5,384 nt of DNA from Chitinophagaceae bacterium (lineage in GTDB: Bacteria; Bacteroidota; Bacteroidia; Chitinophagales; Chitinophagaceae): the NCBI GenBank assembly GCA_003136915.1, contig PLEB01000335.1, positions 1 to 5,384 of the forward strand, in the 5' to 3' direction. Below are positions 1 to 5,384 of the stretch, piece by piece. Under the pieces are notes generated by a model, which was given only the letters and a program-made list of their open reading frames with translations, made no database searches and was not told where the DNA came from. Each line of letters begins with the position of its first letter. Position 1 is the first letter of the stretch. Both the position numbers and the translations under genes were made by a program.

Positions 1-790
1 GGCTTTTTCCCTGGGTATAAATTTTTTTGATACGGCTGATATTTACCAAAATGGGCAGAATGAAGAGTTGCTGGGAAGAACTTTTAAGGGAATGCGTCAA
101 AAGATAATCCTGGCCAGCAAAATTGGCAACCGTCGGAAGCCGGATGACAGCGGACTGGAATGGGTTCCTTCTAAAAAATACATACTCGAAGGTGTGGAAA
201 AAAGTTTGAAGCGATTGCAGACCGAGTATATAGATCTTTATCAGCTGCATGGAGGAACAATCGAAGATCCCATAGATGAGATCATTGAAGCATTTGAATT
301 GCTGAAGGCCCAGGGAAAGATCCTGTTCTATGGAACTTCATCTATCCGACCCCAGGTGATCCGGGAATATGTCCGGCGTTCCAATATTGTAAGTGTTATG
401 ATGCAATATAGCCTGCTTGACCGGCGTCCGGAAGAAGAAATGCTGGACCTTCTATATAAAAATCAAATCGGGGTTTTAGCAAGGGGTTCGCTGGCGGGCG
501 GATTACTCGTTTCAAAAACTGCAAAAGTATATTTAAAATATAGCGCAGACCAGGTGAAAATGGCCGCAGCTGCAGTCTGGGAATTGTCGGATGAAAAAAG
601 AAAGGCAAGACAGACGGCCCTTCAATTTGTGCTCGGGAATAAGACAATCAGTTCGGCTGTTATTGGAATCCGCACCATGGAACATTTGAATGAAGCCGTG
701 GCAGCCATGGATGCAAGTCCGCTAGATACAAAAGAAACAGAACAGCTGGCAAATTCCATTCCGGCAAATATTTATGATTTGTATCGTTAA
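1..790 (+). CDS. Aldo/keto reductase, 5'-truncated by window edge
   Basis: This is an NAD(P)H-dependent aldo/keto reductase, a soluble (beta/alpha)8-barrel enzyme that reduces aldehydes or ketones; the substrate cannot be told from sequence. The reading frame is open from base 2, giving 262 visible residues, and the stop is TAA at 788-790. The first visible residues (GINFFDTADIY) are the family signature. The expected catalytic tetrad is present: Asp10 and Tyr15 (FDTADIY), Lys40 (ILASKIG) and His83 (YQLHGG), numbered from the first full codon. The C-terminal cofactor-binding stretch, with a VIGIRTMEHLNEA-like motif, lies near residues 223-235. The family usually has 310-340 residues, so roughly 50-60 are missing to the left. 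A TTG at 68 could be mistaken for a start, but homology continues upstream of it and the conserved Asp and Tyr lie before it. The gene faces the glycosyltransferase tail to tail with a 6-bp gap, so it is probably a separate transcription unit. The family call is firm; the substrate is unknown. Confidence 0.93.
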   Translation, partial: AFSLGINFFDTADIYQNGQNEELLGRTFKGMRQKIILASKIGNRRKPDDSGLEWVPSKKYILEGVEKSLKRLQTEYIDLYQLHGGTIEDPIDEIIEAFELLKAQGKILFYGTSSIRPQVIREYVRRSNIVSVMMQYSLLDRRPEEEMLDLLYKNQIGVLARGSLAGGLLVSKTAKVYLKYSADQVKMAAAAVWELSDEKRKARQTALQFVLGNKTISSAVIGIRTMEHLNEAVAAMDASPLDTKETEQLANSIPANIYDLYR

Positions 791-796
791 AGGGAG

Positions 797-1975
797 TTAG
801 CCAGGATTGAGGACCTGCCGGTAAACCTCTGCATATTGTTTGCCTACCGTATCGTAGCCGTATAATAATTGCGCATTCCGGCTCATGGTTTTTTTATCAT
901 AGCCCGAATAACCGGCGATCATGGTTTTCATGGCATCCAGAAGCTGGGATTCATCGCCTGCATCTATCAGGATCCCATTCTCTTTACCCACAGCCTCCTC
1001 AATGCCCCCAACCCTGGAGCTGATTACCGGAATCCCGGAGCAAAGGGATTCGAGGATTACACAGGGCAAACTTTCCACCCAACTAAAAAGAACAAATGCG
1101 GATGCTTTTTTTAATTCCTGTGCCACCTCTTTATAGCTGATTTCACCTGTTAGAAACAACCGGCCTTTTAAGTGATTTTTCTGAACTGCCATTTTCTGAA
1201 CATCTGTGGATGGAGGACCAGCGATAACCAGTTCCGCATCCATTCCGGATTCGATTAATTTTTCAAATGCGGCAATGATGCCCTGCGGATTTTTCAGATC
1301 CAGCAAAGAAGAAACATGAATGAATCTGAACCTTGCCGGCTCCATGCAATCCACCATATTGAATAATGTGGTATCCACCACATTTGGAATCACCATTGAA
1401 GGTATCTGTGTGATTGTTTGATTTACTCTTTCTCCCAGGTTGCGTGTAACAGGAAGAAAAAACGAAGCATGCTGAAATATTTTTTTCACGAAAAACCTAA
1501 ACAGGAACCCTTTATTCTTTAAAGCATCAATTCCTTCATCGAAATAGCCCGACCAATGCTCCGTAATCACAAATGGTATCTGATATCTTTTTTTTAAATA
1601 CAAAGCGATCAGCCCGGCCTTCATGGCTACCTGCACATGCACAATTTCAGGCATCTCCTGTTTTTTCTTTAACTCCCTCAATATTGCAAGGTGTTCTTTA
1701 AAGTACTGACACAGGGAATGGAATTTGAAAAAGAAAGCAAACGATGACCTGGATTCGGGATAATAGCGAATGTATTCGTGAATATTGGATTCCACAGGAG
1801 CGGATAATTGGACCTGATTGGAATTCGATTGATCTGCAGGTAAATCTTTGGTAACAAAAATGAGGTTAAGAGGCTCGAACCTGGCGGTGGCAATGGCCTG
1901 GCGTTGTATAAAATCACCGGTAAAGAGATTTGTTTTATTCGGATACCAACTCGCCAGCCATAAAACCTTTTTCAT
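797..1975 (-). CDS. Glycosyltransferase, GT4-like (GT-B fold)
   Basis: A 392-residue glycosyltransferase of the GT-B type, expected to move a sugar from a nucleotide donor onto a lipid-linked or surface glycan at the cytoplasmic face of the inner membrane. The N-terminus (WLASWYPNKTNLFTGDFIQRQ, residues 6-26) is typical of GT4 acceptor domains. TEHWSGY lies at 138-144 and IPNVVD at 196-201 near the domain junction. The donor domain carries AGPP at 252-255 and the E-x7-E motif of retaining GT4 enzymes (Glu301 and Glu309 in ESLPCVILE), followed by SGIPVISSRVGGIEE at 313-327. There is no signal peptide or membrane segment. The start is ATG at 1973-1975, 9 bp after the flippase stop, with no Shine-Dalgarno; the stop is TAA at 797-799. 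It is the last gene of the leftward block, and the flippase next to it supports a role in glycan or O-antigen-like assembly. Donor and acceptor cannot be inferred. Confidence 0.92.
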   Translation of the reverse strand: MKKVLWLASWYPNKTNLFTGDFIQRQAIATARFEPLNLIFVTKDLPADQSNSNQVQLSAPVESNIHEYIRYYPESRSSFAFFFKFHSLCQYFKEHLAILRELKKKQEMPEIVHVQVAMKAGLIALYLKKRYQIPFVITEHWSGYFDEGIDALKNKGFLFRFFVKKIFQHASFFLPVTRNLGERVNQTITQIPSMVIPNVVDTTLFNMVDCMEPARFRFIHVSSLLDLKNPQGIIAAFEKLIESGMDAELVIAGPPSTDVQKMAVQKNHLKGRLFLTGEISYKEVAQELKKASAFVLFSWVESLPCVILESLCSGIPVISSRVGGIEEAVGKENGILIDAGDESQLLDAMKTMIAGYSGYDKKTMSRNAQLLYGYDTVGKQYAEVYRQVLNPG

Positions 1976-1984
1976 GCTGTTGAT

Positions 1985-3313
1985 TTATGGTGCAATTGGT
2001 TTTTCAGGAAACATGCCGGAAAATTTGCTTTTCATCAACTGATATATCCATTTCAGATCATTCTTCCGGATAAATAAAAAATCTTTTATTGAAGAAGGGT
2101 TTTCTTTCCGGTAAATAGCCTGCATATAACAATAATAACAAAAATATCCGGCACTGCTCACGCAGGAAGCAGCGCGAACGCCGGCGTAAGGCAGTAAAAT
2201 AACATCACCGGCAATAATCAATAACATGGAGATTAAGGCTCCTGAAATATTTACCCGAATCCTTTCCCTGGCAGAAAACCATGCGGCGACAGGATAATTG
2301 GCTGTAAGTGAAAGGATGCCTGGTATCAGCAGAATAAACAGGATATACATTTCATCAAAACTCTTCCCGAAGATCAAAGGCAGGAGATAATTACCAAAAC
2401 AGATAAGGGGAATGCAAATGCCAAGATTGATCCATAATAATACACGTACGACCGACTTTAGTTCAGTGCTGCTGTTTACATGTTTACCCGAAGACAACAA
2501 GGGGAAAAGGGTGGCTCCTAATATGGATGGCACAATGAGTAGCATCTGGCCCAGTTTGGAAGCCTGAATATAGTTTCCCAGGTCCCGGGCAGAACAGTAG
2601 TGCGCCACAAACCAGTAATCCATCCGGTTCACCAGAAAATAAATGATATTGGCTGTGAGCGCTATTAACGAATACCTGATTGCTTTTGCTAAAACCCCTG
2701 ATGGTGGGAACCCTCTGGCAGTTTTTTCCGGATAAGAGATGAAAAAGCTAACCATCAGCAATAACCCCTGAACTGCATAAGAGATAAAGTAAAGTAGTAT
2801 AAAATGGTCTCTGATCCCGGGAGTCTGCCTTCCAAGGATCAATAATATGATGAGGCAAATGTTGACCCCCAATAATAATTTATTCGGGAGACCGAATTGC
2901 TGTTTCGCATAAAACAGCGCATTGAAGAAACTCGTCAGCAATACGCCTCCGATAAAGAGCAAACTGGCTCCGAGAAAGCCGGTGGTTCCAAAAAATGTTG
3001 AATGCGTAAACCGGAGACCAAGCCACCAACCCAGGCCAGCGATGCCGCCTGCAACTATGGTCCATAACAAACAAAATCGCGCCATCCGGACGGCATCCAT
3101 TTTTCCGGAAGAAATATAGAAGGCCGCACCGGATTCCAGACTTATGCTAGCCAGCAGCAGCACAAATGCCAGGTTATTGATAATGTAGAAAATCTGCCCG
3201 CTTTTTTCCGCAGCAAAAAAACGGGAGATCAGAATATTCAGAATAAGAACGGAAAAAAAATAAAACCCTCTCCAGAGCAGGTGTTGAACAATAAGGTTTG
3301 CCGTTCTCTTCAT
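1985..3313 (-). CDS. Wzx-like polysaccharide/lipid-linked oligosaccharide flippase (MOP superfamily)
   Basis: A 442-residue integral inner-membrane protein with about 12 hydrophobic segments, estimated at residues 13-33, 43-63, 81-100, 112-132, 146-161, 168-192, 212-230, 257-275, 291-313, 320-340, 355-375 and 378-398. This matches the polysaccharide-biosynthesis flippases (Wzx/RfbX-like, MOP superfamily), which move undecaprenyl-linked oligosaccharides to the periplasmic face. Family-like features are LESGAAFYISSG near 59-70 after the second helix and, after helix 7, NRMDYWFVAHY followed by DLGNYIQASKLGQ (229-256) and a LFPLLSS segment (269-275). A basic cytoplasmic tail of about 40 residues follows the last helix. 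The start is ATG at 3311-3313, 19 bp after the tpiA stop, with no Shine-Dalgarno; the stop is TAA at 1985-1987. Length is normal and the frame intact. The adjacent glycosyltransferase supports a glycan role. Substrate specificity is not readable, and wzx is not assigned as a symbol because sequence alone does not prove it. Confidence 0.88.
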   Translation of the reverse strand: MKRTANLIVQHLLWRGFYFFSVLILNILISRFFAAEKSGQIFYIINNLAFVLLLASISLESGAAFYISSGKMDAVRMARFCLLWTIVAGGIAGLGWWLGLRFTHSTFFGTTGFLGASLLFIGGVLLTSFFNALFYAKQQFGLPNKLLLGVNICLIILLILGRQTPGIRDHFILLYFISYAVQGLLLMVSFFISYPEKTARGFPPSGVLAKAIRYSLIALTANIIYFLVNRMDYWFVAHYCSARDLGNYIQASKLGQMLLIVPSILGATLFPLLSSGKHVNSSTELKSVVRVLLWINLGICIPLICFGNYLLPLIFGKSFDEMYILFILLIPGILSLTANYPVAAWFSARERIRVNISGALISMLLIIAGDVILLPYAGVRAASCVSSAGYFCYYCYMQAIYRKENPSSIKDFLFIRKNDLKWIYQLMKSKFSGMFPEKPIAP

Positions 3314-3332
3314 CTTGGGGAATCTGAAAAAG

Positions 3333-4097
3333 CTATTTTAATGCCCGAACGATTTCAATAAAATCGGATGCGTTTAACGAAGCACCGCCGACGAGCCCAC
3401 CGTCCACATCCCCGCAGGCAAATAATTCTTTTGCATTATTGGCTTTCACACTTCCTCCATATAAAATGGAGATTTTCTGTGACACTTCCCTGCCGAAATG
3501 CTCTTCCAAAACCGAGCGAATATAGGAATGCATTTCCTGAGCCTGTTCATTGGTCGCCGTCTTTCCTGTACCGATAGCCCATACGGGCTCATAGGCAATG
3601 ACAACCTTTAAGAGTTGTTGGGCGGACAACGGAAACAGGGAATCATTTAGTTGCTTTTTCACAAAATCATTTTGTGTATTTTGTTCGCGGATCTGAAGAG
3701 GTTCCCCACAACAAAAAACAGGGGTCATCCCGTAAGTAAGGCAGATCATAACCTTTTCTGAAAGCATTTCGTTTGTTTCTCCGAAATGCTCACGCCTTTC
3801 ACTGTGACCGACAAGACAATAGGAAACATTAAGCGATTTCAGCATTTCGGCAGAAACTTCGCCAGTGAAGGCGCCTGATTTTTTGTTTGAACAATTTTGG
3901 GCCGCAGTGAAATAGTATTTTTTTTGAAGAACACTCCCATTGGCCAGTTCAAGATAAGGGAAGGGAACGGCAAACAATACAACCCGGTTTTCATTCAGTT
4001 CAAGATCCGCCGATATAACGGCTTTTAATAATTCGGCGGCTTGCTGGTAAGTCAGGTTCATTTTCCAGTTTGCTGCGGCAAATTGTTTTCTCATCAT
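3333..4097 (-). CDS. tpiA: Triosephosphate isomerase
   Basis: Triosephosphate isomerase interconverts dihydroxyacetone phosphate and glyceraldehyde 3-phosphate in glycolysis and gluconeogenesis; it is a cytosolic (beta/alpha)8-barrel dimer. At 254 residues it has the usual length. All catalytic residues are visible: Asn10 and Lys12 in AAANWKMN, electrophile His98 in CLVGHSERREHFG, and the general base Glu170 in IAYEPVWAIGTG. The flexible phosphate-gripping loop 6 follows directly (about 171-181). Phosphate-binding YGGSV is at 213-217 and GLVGGASL at 234-241. The dimer-interface loop with SGAFTGE is at 74-80. The start shown is the first of two tandem ATGs (4095-4097); the second (4092-4094) is equally possible. 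The first overlaps the preceding GlmU-analog stop as ATGA, which suggests translational coupling. The stop is TAA at 3333-3335. There is no sign of truncation or frameshift. Confidence 0.98.
   Translation of the reverse strand: MMRKQFAAANWKMNLTYQQAAELLKAVISADLELNENRVVLFAVPFPYLELANGSVLQKKYYFTAAQNCSNKKSGAFTGEVSAEMLKSLNVSYCLVGHSERREHFGETNEMLSEKVMICLTYGMTPVFCCGEPLQIREQNTQNDFVKKQLNDSLFPLSAQQLLKVVIAYEPVWAIGTGKTATNEQAQEMHSYIRSVLEEHFGREVSQKISILYGGSVKANNAKELFACGDVDGGLVGGASLNASDFIEIVRALK
4092..4097 (-). promoter_or_regulatory. Translational-coupling junction with tandem ATG
   Basis: On the - strand the junction reads ATGATGA if the next tpiA base is included. The GlmU-analog stop TGA (4096-4094) sits between two in-frame tpiA ATGs, overlapping the first as ATGA and the second as TGATG. 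Either start supports re-initiation by a ribosome finishing the upstream gene. No Shine-Dalgarno precedes it, which fits coupled initiation. Which ATG is used cannot be decided, and the protein differs by one Met. Confidence 0.6.
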
Positions 4098-5158
4098 AAA
4101 GGTTTTTGTTGATCAAAAATAGTTCTCAACAGGTTTATTTCAGCTGTCGAAAGTAATTTGTTTTTCAATTTTTTCCATTGGCCGATATGTTGGATCGCCT
4201 TTTCAAAATTATAAATTCTCACAGGATCAAATCCCCAGCTAAAGGAGGAAAGATAGGTTGGCGTCAGTCCTCTTCCAAATACATTCGCGGATACGCCCAC
4301 CACCGTGCCGGAATTGAAAGCTGTGTTTAAAGCGGACCTGCTATAATCTCCCATAAACAGACCGCATTTTACGCCTTCGTCGGAATACTTATTTTTCAAT
4401 GGGTTCCATAATTTAATGGAGCCCGCATTATTTTTAACATTTGAATTGGAACTGCCTGCACCGAGGTTGCACCACTCACCAATCACTGAGTCGCCCAGAT
4501 AACCTTCGTGAGCCTTGTTTGAATAGCCAAATATCACGCTATTTTTAATTTCACCTCCAACTGTGCTGTGAGGACCTATCGTTGTTGCACCGTAAATGCG
4601 CGTTCCCATTTTCAATACCGAAGCTTCTCCCAGTGCAAAGGGGCCGCGGATCATGCTGCCTTCCATAATCAGGGAGTCTTTTCCAATATAAATTGGCCCT
4701 TCAGTTGCATTCAGGATGCAGTGTTCCACCACTGCTCCTGCTTCAAGGAAAATCTGTTCCCGCGATTTGCTTCCTTCCATCGATTCAGAAAGAATGATCC
4801 GGTTTGATGCCGGGATGGGTTGAGATTTTCGACCCTTGCAAATGAGTTGGAAGTCGCTTTTTATCTCGCGCTCATTCTGCCTGACAATATCCGCCTGATT
4901 TTGAAGCATGGTGCCTTTAGAAATGGCTTCCTGAATTTCACCTTCCTTTCCGCTGCGTATGGCCCCGATCAGCTGATCGTCCGGAAGCAGCATGGCAGGG
5001 ATTTCAACTGCTTCACTTTGCGTATCCGAATCCGGAAAAAACTGTTCCCATTTCTGCCTGATACTAAGTATACCGCAGCGGATATCCGCAATTGAACGGG
5101 TAAGGCAGAAAGGAAAAAAATCTTCTGCAAAGGATCCGTCGATCAGTATGGGTTGCAT
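4094..5158 (-). CDS. GlmU-analog: putative sugar-1-phosphate nucleotidyltransferase/acetyltransferase with left-handed beta-helix
   Basis: A 354-residue protein resembling the Bacteroidota 'GLMU analog' family, proposed to make UDP-N-acetylglucosamine from glucosamine-1-phosphate for peptidoglycan, LPS and other glycans. The N-terminus (MQPILIDGS, then LTRSIADIRCGILSIRQKWE at 19-38) matches the family opening. It lacks the GxGTRM loop of classical GlmU/RmlA nucleotidyltransferases. From about residue 137 a hexapeptide-repeat left-handed beta-helix begins (ILNATEGPIYIGKDSLIMEG, RGPFALGE, KMGTRIYGATTIGPHS, SVIFGYSNKAH, YLGDSVIGEWCNLGAG). His217 (codon 4508-4510) lines up by eye with the acetyltransferase base His363 of E. 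coli GlmU through the shared YLGD-x2-IG-x3-NLGAG/NIGAG stretch. The start is ATG at 5156-5158. An open frame reaches TTG at 5218, but those 20 extra residues precede the conserved family N-terminus and are rejected. The stop TGA (4094-4096) overlaps the tpiA start. Bifunctionality is inferred from the family. Confidence 0.88.
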   Translation of the reverse strand: MQPILIDGSFAEDFFPFCLTRSIADIRCGILSIRQKWEQFFPDSDTQSEAVEIPAMLLPDDQLIGAIRSGKEGEIQEAISKGTMLQNQADIVRQNEREIKSDFQLICKGRKSQPIPASNRIILSESMEGSKSREQIFLEAGAVVEHCILNATEGPIYIGKDSLIMEGSMIRGPFALGEASVLKMGTRIYGATTIGPHSTVGGEIKNSVIFGYSNKAHEGYLGDSVIGEWCNLGAGSSNSNVKNNAGSIKLWNPLKNKYSDEGVKCGLFMGDYSRSALNTAFNSGTVVGVSANVFGRGLTPTYLSSFSWGFDPVRIYNFEKAIQHIGQWKKLKNKLLSTAEINLLRTIFDQQKPL

Positions 5159-5246
5159 AGTTAAAAATAATATTTTTTGTTGATGGCTGATTCGCACAAA
5201 ATGGCGATCAACCTTCAACTCTTCAGCGGTTGACTTTCACGCAAGC
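5159..5246 (-). promoter_or_regulatory. Probable promoter/leader region of the glmU-analog operon
   Basis: These 88 bp lie between the bL31 terminator and the GlmU-analog ATG, so a promoter is expected here by position. The last 20 or so bases before the start codon are very A/T-rich (ACAAAAAATATTATTTTTAA on the - strand), as is common before Bacteroidota start codons that lack a Shine-Dalgarno. A TATTTTTA resembling the Bacteroidota -7 element (TAnnTTTG) sits here, but the nearest TTG is about 27 bases upstream, too far for a good -33 partner, and the box is too close to the ATG. No specific promoter can be assigned. Only the location is supported. Confidence 0.35.
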
Positions 5247-5279
5247 AAAAATCCCCTTCTGAAATACAGAAAGGGATTT
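5247..5279 (-). terminator. Rho-independent terminator downstream of bL31
   Basis: Two 13-base arms (5249-5261 and 5267-5279) flank a 5-base loop. Read on the - strand, the RNA pairs along all 13 positions, with one G-U wobble where the + strand would have a C-A mismatch. It ends in a run of five U (bases 5251-5247), three of which belong to the stem base. The hairpin begins 17 bp after the bL31 stop codon. The strand-specific pairing and U run mark it as the terminator of the leftward bL31 transcript. It implies that the GlmU analog has its own promoter between it and base 5158. Confidence 0.8.
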
Positions 5280-5296
5280 ATAAATAGGGTGAAAAT

Positions 5297-5384
5297 TTAT
5301 TCAGGTTTTTTTGCGTAGCGTTTCTTGAACTTATCAATGCGACCTGCGGTATCCACCAGCACATTCTTGCCGGTAAAAAGGGAT
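5297..5384 (-). CDS. rpmE2: Ribosomal protein bL31, type B, C-terminal fragment (gene runs off right edge)
   Basis: The frame ending at TAA (5297-5299) encodes about 28 visible residues: FTGKNVLVDTAGRIDKFKKR, then YAKKPE. This is the C-terminal signature of type-B bL31, a small 50S subunit protein of about 80-90 residues, so some two thirds of the gene lies to the right. Bacteroidota proteins of this type commonly read HPF(Y/F)TGK just before this stretch. Here the frame gives SLFTGK, while the neighbouring frame gives HPF if the unseen next base is C. One extra T in the 5-base run (A run at 5375-5379 on +) would restore HPFFTGK exactly, so the gene may carry a one-base deletion or a homopolymer sequencing error. 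A strong hairpin terminator follows the stop. Identity is well supported although short; the type-B assignment rests on the LVDTAGR-IDKF pattern. Confidence 0.85.
   Translation of the reverse strand, partial: SLFTGKNVLVDTAGRIDKFKKRYAKKPE

Larger units (their letters stand above)
797..5158 (-). other. Putative four-gene operon: GlmU analog - tpiA - flippase - glycosyltransferase
   Basis: All four genes are on the - strand with a 4-bp overlap (4094-4097), a 19-bp gap (3314-3332) and a 9-bp gap (1976-1984). No hairpin terminator or room for an independent promoter is seen between them. The block is bounded on the right by the bL31 terminator and on the left by the convergent aldo/keto reductase. 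Co-transcription is inferred from spacing alone. Functionally it joins a UDP-amino-sugar precursor enzyme and a glycolytic enzyme with a glycan flippase and a glycosyltransferase. Confidence 0.7.

Noticed and set aside
396..647. 83-residue open frame on the - strand inside the aldo/keto reductase gene
   Set aside because: It lies wholly antisense to a well-supported coding region, and its residues show no recognisable domain.
68..790. Aldo/keto reductase starting at TTG 68
   Set aside because: The catalytic Asp and Tyr motif is encoded upstream of this codon in the same open frame, so the gene continues past the left edge.
813..833. GAGG...CCTC inverted repeat as terminator for the glycosyltransferase or reductase
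   Set aside because: Only a 4-bp stem with a 13-base loop and no U run, lying inside glycosyltransferase coding sequence.
869..1136. Two overlapping + strand open frames (869-1114 and 921-1136) opposite the glycosyltransferase
   Set aside because: They are antisense to the conserved E-x7-E donor domain, and neither has family-like content.
2880..3119. Open frames on both strands (2880-3074 - and 2922-3119 +) within the flippase gene
   Set aside because: They overlap transmembrane coding sequence of a clear MOP-family gene in other frames, and their composition is not protein-like.
5159..5180. Bacteroidota-type promoter with TATTTTTA as -7 box
   Set aside because: No TTG at the proper -33 spacing (nearest is about 27 bases away), and transcription would start almost at the ATG. 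A chance match in A/T-rich DNA is likely.
4568..5183. Three + strand open frames (4568-4807, 4820-5095, 4992-5183) opposite the GlmU analog
   Set aside because: They are antisense shadows of the conserved beta-helix and N-terminal domain. No domain or start context supports them.
1..5384. CRISPR arrays, IS ends, tRNA/rRNA genes or riboswitches
   Set aside because: No regularly spaced repeats, transposase-like frames, terminal inverted repeats or conserved RNA motifs were seen on either strand. The window is almost fully coding.

Overview
The window looks like ordinary chromosomal DNA from a member of the Bacteroidota, probably near Chitinophagaceae/Sphingobacteriia. Three things point there. 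The sugar nucleotidyltransferase/acetyltransferase is of the Bacteroidota-type GlmU-analog kind. The ribosomal protein fragment at the right edge has a type-B bL31 C-terminus. None of the start codons has a recognisable Shine-Dalgarno sequence, and their upstream stretches are mostly A/T-rich. The lineage is inferred from these family resemblances and was not tested by a search.

Layout, left to right. Bases 1-790 (+) hold the 3' part of an aldo/keto reductase gene whose start lies off the left edge. It converges, with only 6 bp between stop codons, on a block of four genes transcribed leftward (797-5158, -). In transcription order these are a GlmU-like bifunctional enzyme (4094-5158), triosephosphate isomerase tpiA (3333-4097), a Wzx/MOP-type polysaccharide flippase (1985-3313), and a GT4-type glycosyltransferase (797-1975). 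The spacings are a 4-bp overlap, 19 bp and 9 bp, so the four are very probably one operon. Bases 5159-5296 are a short intergenic region holding a rho-independent terminator for the next gene upstream. That gene is bL31 (rpmE2-like), also on the - strand, and only its last 28 or so codons are in the window.

How the genes fit together. The GlmU analog would make UDP-GlcNAc-type precursor for envelope glycans, the glycosyltransferase would add a sugar to a lipid-linked glycan, and the flippase would move lipid-linked oligosaccharide across the inner membrane. TpiA is a glycolytic housekeeping enzyme translationally coupled to the GlmU analog. The block therefore joins central sugar metabolism with a minimal surface-glycan module. 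There is no polymerase, ligase or further sugar-modifying gene in view, so the glycan itself cannot be named.

I found no CRISPR array, mobile element, tRNA/rRNA, riboswitch or clearly undescribed system. The points most worth checking are an apparent one-base homopolymer deletion in the bL31 gene at the right edge, the compact non-canonical nucleotidyltransferase half of the GlmU analog, and the placement of tpiA inside an envelope-glycan operon.
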